Source of the DNA: Nitrospirota bacterium
GTDB taxonomy: Bacteria > Nitrospirota > Thermodesulfovibrionia > Thermodesulfovibrionales > Dissulfurispiraceae
Direction of reading: 5' to 3'
DNA length: 9,969 bases
Assembly: GCA_013349595.1 (NCBI GenBank)
Contig: DUZI01000043.1
Coordinates: 1-9,969 of the forward strand
Positions 6,390 through 9,969 of the stretch are shown here, piece by piece. The position numbers and the translations under genes were made by a program. The number at the start of each line of letters is the position of its first letter. Positions within the stretch are counted from its first letter, which is position 1. The notes below the pieces were generated by a model. That model searched no databases. It was given only the letters and a program-made list of their open reading frames with translations, and was not told the origin of the DNA.

Positions 6390-6875
6390 ATGAATGCCAT
6401 TGAAACAGCCATAAAGATGGAGACAGATGCAATTAAATTTTATCGTGAGGCAGCTGAAAAGACAAAGCATCATGGAGGAAAGGCTATCTTATTAACTATT
6501 GTAGAAGACGAAAAGAGACACCTTCAGATGTTAACAGATATATTGAAAGGGCTTGATATTAAAATACAAGATGTAAGTCCACTAAAAAATATCAAAACTG
6601 TCTTTGAGGCTAAAAAAGATGAGATGATGGATAGGATATCTGCATCTGATGACGAGTTAGAAGCATTTAAGATAGCAATGGAGATGGAGAAAGAAGGCAG
6701 GGAGTTTTACGAAAAAAACATATCACTTTTGGAAAAAGATACTGAAAAAGAACTTTTCAAAATGCTTGCCAAAGAAGAGATTGAACATCATAAAATCTTT
6801 TCAAACACCTATCACTTCCTGAAAGATTCAGGTAATTGGTTTATGTGGGAAGAAAGGTCTATTGTAGAGGGATAA
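6390..6875 (+). CDS. Ferritin-like diiron protein, rubrerythrin family without rubredoxin domain
   Basis: Likely peroxide-reducing or iron-handling four-helix-bundle protein of the rubrerythrin (ferritin-like) family, cytosolic. The 161 residues contain an internal duplication giving the diiron ligands: Glu11 (METDAIKFY) and Glu41-x-x-His44 (EDEKRH) in the first half, Glu100 (MEKEGREFY) and Glu130-x-x-His133 (EEIEHH) in the second. Classical rubrerythrin carries a rubredoxin domain at its C-terminus. Here the protein ends at FMWEERSIVEG, and the rubredoxin is the separate gene 12 bp upstream. The start is ATG with only a weak AAGAG 5' of it, so translation may be coupled to rubredoxin. A role in oxidative-stress defence is inferred from family and neighbour; the exact substrate is open. 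Confidence 0.85.
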   Translation: MNAIETAIKMETDAIKFYREAAEKTKHHGGKAILLTIVEDEKRHLQMLTDILKGLDIKIQDVSPLKNIKTVFEAKKDEMMDRISASDDELEAFKIAMEMEKEGREFYEKNISLLEKDTEKELFKMLAKEEIEHHKIFSNTYHFLKDSGNWFMWEERSIVEG

Positions 6876-6880
6876 AAATA

Positions 6881-6916
6881 TAGCCCCTTACTTTGTTTGC
6901 AAAAGGTAAGGGGTTA
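6881..6916. other. Strong hairpin around the 5' end of the ftsK frame
   Basis: TAGCCCCTTAC (6881-6891) pairs with GTAAGGGGTTA (6906-6916), one G-U included, and three inner pairs extend it around an 8-nt loop. No T run follows on the plus strand; a T-rich stretch follows on the minus strand (ATATTTTTAT), where no gene is seen. The hairpin separates the rubrerythrin-type gene from ftsK, contains the TTG at 6897 in its loop, and holds the only SD-like AAGGGG in its 3' arm. It could act as a weak terminator or control ftsK translation. Confidence 0.6.
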
Positions 6917-9101
6917 CAAAACAATTAATCCTTTGAAAAAAGTTGATATTATTGCCATAAAAGAAACAAGAAGGCATAGGTTATTCTTTGAAATCAAAGG
7001 AATAATTGCTATAGTCCTTAGTATTTTTCTTGCAATCTCTATCTTTAGCTACGACCGTTGGGACAAATCTTTCTTTGTATATTCAAATTACAGCATCAAC
7101 AACTATGGCGGAATAGTCGGTTCATTTGTTGCTGATTTATTCCATTCTTTTATTGGCATTTCTTCTTATGTAGTTCCTTTAATCTTATTAATTTACGGTA
7201 TCAGAAGGGTTGCAGGATTAGGGAGAAATTGGTTTTATCGAATTGGTGCTTTTTTGCTAATCATCTCCCTTTCTTTTATTGCAGAACTCCTTTCAAGGAC
7301 ACCCTTTTTCAATATTTTAATTAGCGGTGGTTTATTTGGTTACCTTATATCAGAAACTTCACTTAGTCTTATATCAAAAATGGGTTCATACATATTGGCT
7401 ATCGGGATATTTCTAATCTCTTTGTTATTATTAAGCCCCGTATCTCCCATATTATTTTTGAGGGATTTGAAAAAGAATCAACCTGTCAAGGCAGAGGATA
7501 AAATAGTAAAAGATGGTTTGCCTGTGAATAATCAAGAAGAGCCTCTTTCAGACAATAAGATAGAGACACAAGCCGCTACTATAAAAGATACTGATGAAAA
7601 AGATGACCTAGTGCCAATACAAATACAAGATTTCAAGTTTACCATAGAAAGCAAAGAAGAATTATATCAAATACCCAACAAGGAATTGATAGATACCAGA
7701 ACAACTGGACAATACCAACTTCCCCCTCTTGATTTGCTCAATAATTCTGAAGAAACTGAGACACCATCAAGACAGGATATTCAATCTGCAGTATCAGGAT
7801 TAGAGAAGAAACTCTCTGACTTTGGTGTAAGCGGTAAAATACGACAAGCTAATCCTGGGCCTGTTGTTACAATGTTTGAATACGAACCTGCACCGGGTAT
7901 AAAAATAAATAAAATTGTCTCTCTTGCCGATGACCTTGCCCTTGCATTAAGGGCTCAAAGTGTAAGGGTTTATCCAATCTCAGGCAAAGCTGCAATCGGT
8001 ATTGAAGTACCCAATAAAGTAAGAGCCACCTTGAGCCTTAAGGAGATAATCTCCTCTGATTCTTTTCAAAAAAGCCTATCCCTATTGACCTTAGCACTTG
8101 GCAAAGACATATCAGGTATGCCTGTAGTTACAGACTTATCAAGGATGCCACATCTACTTGTAGCAGGGACTACTGGTTCAGGAAAGAGTGTATTTATGAA
8201 TACAATGATTTTAAGCCTCCTGTATAAGGCAAGACCTGACCAAATAAAGATGTTGATGATAGACCCTAAACTACTTGAACTTTCTCTTTATGGCGACATC
8301 CCTCATCTAATTTCACCAGTAATAACAAGTCCAAAAGATGCCTCTGAAGCACTTAAAAAGATTGTTTACGAAATGGAAAAAAGGTATAAAATCCTCTCAG
8401 AAAAAGGTGCCCGCAGTATTGACACCTTTAATCGCGTCTGTGAACCTGATGAAAGACTTCCCTACATTGTTGTCTTTATTGATGAACTTGCAGACCTTAT
8501 GTTCACAGCTCCTAAGGAGGTTGAAAATTCCATCACGAGACTTGCTCAAATGGCAAGGGCAGCAGGGATACATCTCATACTTGCCACGCAGAGACCTTCT
8601 GTTGATGTCATCACAGGCTTGATAAAGGCAAATTTCCCTGCAAGGATTTCCTTCCAAGTAACCACCAAGATTGACTCAAGGACAATACTTGATTCTCAAG
8701 GTGCAGAGCAATTACTCGGTAAGGGTGATATGCTTTTTATGTTGCCAGGGATAAAGATTATTAGGGTTCATGGCGCCTATGTGAGTGAATCTGAGGTAAA
8801 GGCAGTAACTGAGTTTATAAAGGCACAGGCAAGCCCTGATTATACAAAGTTTGAACAGATGGCTATACAGGCTATTGAAGATAAAGAACAACAAAACTTA
8901 GAGCAAGGAGATGATTATTATCGCAAGGCAAAGGAATATGCAGAATCAGTAGGTGAGATTTCCATTTCAGGGATACAAAGAAGGCTTAAGATTGGATATA
9001 ACAAAGCCGCAAGCATCATGGAAGCCTTTGAGAGAGAAGGACTTGTAGGACCACCAAAGGGTGCAGGCAAACCTAGAGATTACCTTGGTAATAGACAATA
9101 A
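6897..9101 (+). CDS. ftsK: DNA translocase FtsK/SpoIIIE
   Basis: Septum-anchored, ATP-driven DNA pump that clears chromosome from the closing division site and supports dimer resolution. The 734 residues form a compact FtsK. An N-terminal membrane domain has about four to five helices (30-54, 68-100, 112-132, 137-190), followed by a short acidic linker to about 270. The alpha domain spans about 290-380. The RecA-like motor has Walker A GTTGSGKS (424-431), Walker B IVVFIDE (Asp529-Glu530) and the following ARAAGIHLILATQRPS. The C-terminal winged-helix gamma domain (about 665-734, ISISGIQRRLKIGYNKAASIMEAFEREGLVG) reads polar chromosome motifs. The start is uncertain: no ATG occurs before codon 162, after most of the membrane domain. 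TTG at 6897 is in a hairpin loop without a ribosome site, and TTG at 6933 is the alternative. The product is otherwise intact. Confidence 0.96.
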   Translation: MQKVRGYKTINPLKKVDIIAIKETRRHRLFFEIKGIIAIVLSIFLAISIFSYDRWDKSFFVYSNYSINNYGGIVGSFVADLFHSFIGISSYVVPLILLIYGIRRVAGLGRNWFYRIGAFLLIISLSFIAELLSRTPFFNILISGGLFGYLISETSLSLISKMGSYILAIGIFLISLLLLSPVSPILFLRDLKKNQPVKAEDKIVKDGLPVNNQEEPLSDNKIETQAATIKDTDEKDDLVPIQIQDFKFTIESKEELYQIPNKELIDTRTTGQYQLPPLDLLNNSEETETPSRQDIQSAVSGLEKKLSDFGVSGKIRQANPGPVVTMFEYEPAPGIKINKIVSLADDLALALRAQSVRVYPISGKAAIGIEVPNKVRATLSLKEIISSDSFQKSLSLLTLALGKDISGMPVVTDLSRMPHLLVAGTTGSGKSVFMNTMILSLLYKARPDQIKMLMIDPKLLELSLYGDIPHLISPVITSPKDASEALKKIVYEMEKRYKILSEKGARSIDTFNRVCEPDERLPYIVVFIDELADLMFTAPKEVENSITRLAQMARAAGIHLILATQRPSVDVITGLIKANFPARISFQVTTKIDSRTILDSQGAEQLLGKGDMLFMLPGIKIIRVHGAYVSESEVKAVTEFIKAQASPDYTKFEQMAIQAIEDKEQQNLEQGDDYYRKAKEYAESVGEISISGIQRRLKIGYNKAASIMEAFEREGLVGPPKGAGKPRDYLGNRQ

Positions 9102-9106
9102 TGGGA

Positions 9107-9969
9107 GCGCATGGGGTCAGGTCTTTAATATTGACATTTCTGGTTTAATTGTAATAAGTTTTCTTCATGGCAAGACCACTAAGGATAGAGTATGACGGTG
9201 CGATATATCATGTAACCTCCAGAGGAAATGAGGGGAAAAACATTTTTAAAGATGATGAAGACCGCTTACTTTTCCTAAATACGCTTAAAAAAGTTAATGA
9301 AAAATATAATTGGCTCTGTCATGCCTACTGCCTTATGAACAATCATTACCATCTGGTTATAGAAACGCCTGATGGAAACCTTTCAAAAGGCATGAGGCAA
9401 TTAAACGGTGTTTATACCCAGTCATTAAACAAAAGACATAACAGGGTTGGACATGTATTTCAAGGCAGATATAAAGCAATACTTATCAGCAAAGAAAGCC
9501 ACCTGCTTGAGACTTGCCAATATGTGGTACTGAACCCTGTGAGGGCTAAGACAACCAGAGTTCCCAGAGAATGGAGATGGAGCAGTTATCGAGGGACTGC
9601 AGGTTTTGAAAAACCCCATCCCTGCCTGAGCATTGACTGGGCGCTTGGACAATTTTCAACAAAAAGAGGAATTGCCGTCAAGAAATATCATGAATTCGTA
9701 AAGGCGGGCATTGGGGAAAGGAAGATATGGAAATCAGTTAAAGGACAGATTATACTTGGCAAAGAAGACTTTGTTGAAAAATTTACAGATCATGTCAGGA
9801 AGCATGAGGAAATAAAGGAGATACCGAAAAGCCAGCGATATATAAACAGGCCTGAGCTTGCAGAGTTATTTACAGATGAGATAAGGGAAGACAAACAGAA
9901 AAGGCGGTCAAGCAATATGGCTATAGTCAGAATGAAATCGCAGAACACCTTGGCATGCATTACTCAACA
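9107..9969 (+). mobile_element. Inserted REP-associated Y1 (IS200/IS605-like) transposon, truncated by window end
   Basis: The element appears to begin within about 12 bp of the ftsK stop. The sequence GGGGTCAGGTCTTTAATATT (9113-9132), followed by GACATTT, resembles the leader I know from many REP-type tyrosine transposase copies, 54 bp before the transposase ATG. The exact left boundary cannot be set, and the right end is outside the window. Confidence 0.65.
9167..9969 (+). CDS. REP-associated tyrosine (Y1, HUH) transposase, frameshifted and cut by window end
   Basis: Single-strand DNA transposase/recombinase of the Y1_Tnp (RAYT-like) family, which nicks DNA through a 5'-phosphotyrosine. 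The start MARPLRIEYDGAIYHVTSRGN is the family's standard N-terminus. The HUH metal motif is His60-Tyr-His62 (MNNHYHLV), and the catalytic tyrosine is Tyr83 in GVYTQSLNKRHNRVGHVFQGRYKA. Then comes YVVLNPVRA and the WRWSSYRG block. The frame runs 267 codons to the window edge without a stop, but after about 9880-9907 the conserved HTH (KAVKQYGYSQNEIAEHLGMHYST) is found in the -1 frame. Reading GAAAAGG with one more A restores it. The catalytic domain is intact; the DNA-binding tail is out of frame, so the copy may be decaying. The ATG has no clear ribosome site. Confidence 0.88.
   Translation, partial: MARPLRIEYDGAIYHVTSRGNEGKNIFKDDEDRLLFLNTLKKVNEKYNWLCHAYCLMNNHYHLVIETPDGNLSKGMRQLNGVYTQSLNKRHNRVGHVFQGRYKAILISKESHLLETCQYVVLNPVRAKTTRVPREWRWSSYRGTAGFEKPHPCLSIDWALGQFSTKRGIAVKKYHEFVKAGIGERKIWKSVKGQIILGKEDFVEKFTDHVRKHEEIKEIPKSQRYINRPELAELFTDEIREDKQKRRSSNMAIVRMKSQNTLACITQ

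Noticed and set aside
1..9969. CRISPR array, phage or defence island
   Set aside because: No regularly spaced direct repeats and no nuclease, integrase, phage structural or toxin-antitoxin genes were seen; the only mobile content is the repeat family and the Y1 transposase.

Overview
The window is a low-GC (roughly 35-40% by eye) bacterial chromosome segment with mostly plus-strand, closely spaced genes. Rubredoxin, a rubrerythrin-type ferritin-like protein and a probable Re-type citrate synthase point to an anaerobe. The strongly Shine-Dalgarno-led genes and the REP-type Y1 transposase would fit a Nitrospirota/Desulfobacterota-like lineage, but this placement is an impression, not a result.

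Region 1 (1-1215) is accessory and repeat-rich. It holds a minus-strand tRNA-Gly(GCC), a small coiled-coil ORF ending 2 nt upstream of it, and copies of an unidentified repeat. One partial copy is at 26-111. A second, in the opposite orientation, forms the left part of a 392-bp structured element (742-1133) made of nested inverted repeats around a GCAA-capped hairpin. This foldback element ends about 80 bp before ilvB.

Region 2 (1216-4715) is a tight metabolic operon: ilvB and ilvN (acetolactate synthase, branched-chain amino-acid synthesis), then a DRE-TIM acyltransferase overlapping the ilvN stop. Its signature motifs differ from LeuA/NifV and look most like citrate (Re)-synthase. Pyruvate and acetyl-CoA use for amino acids (valine/isoleucine; glutamate via citrate) would thus be coupled in one transcript.

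Region 3 (4716-6875) begins with a perfect inverted repeat and a probable promoter. It continues with a CNNM/CorC-type membrane protein (Mg2+/Co2+ transport family), a stand-alone 52-residue rubredoxin and a ferritin-like diiron protein. The last two together look like a split rubrerythrin peroxidase pair.

Region 4 (6876-9101) is a complete FtsK/SpoIIIE DNA translocase with a non-ATG start next to a strong hairpin. Region 5 (9102-9969) is an inserted REP-associated Y1 (HUH) transposase whose C-terminal helix-turn-helix is out of frame; it runs off the window edge.
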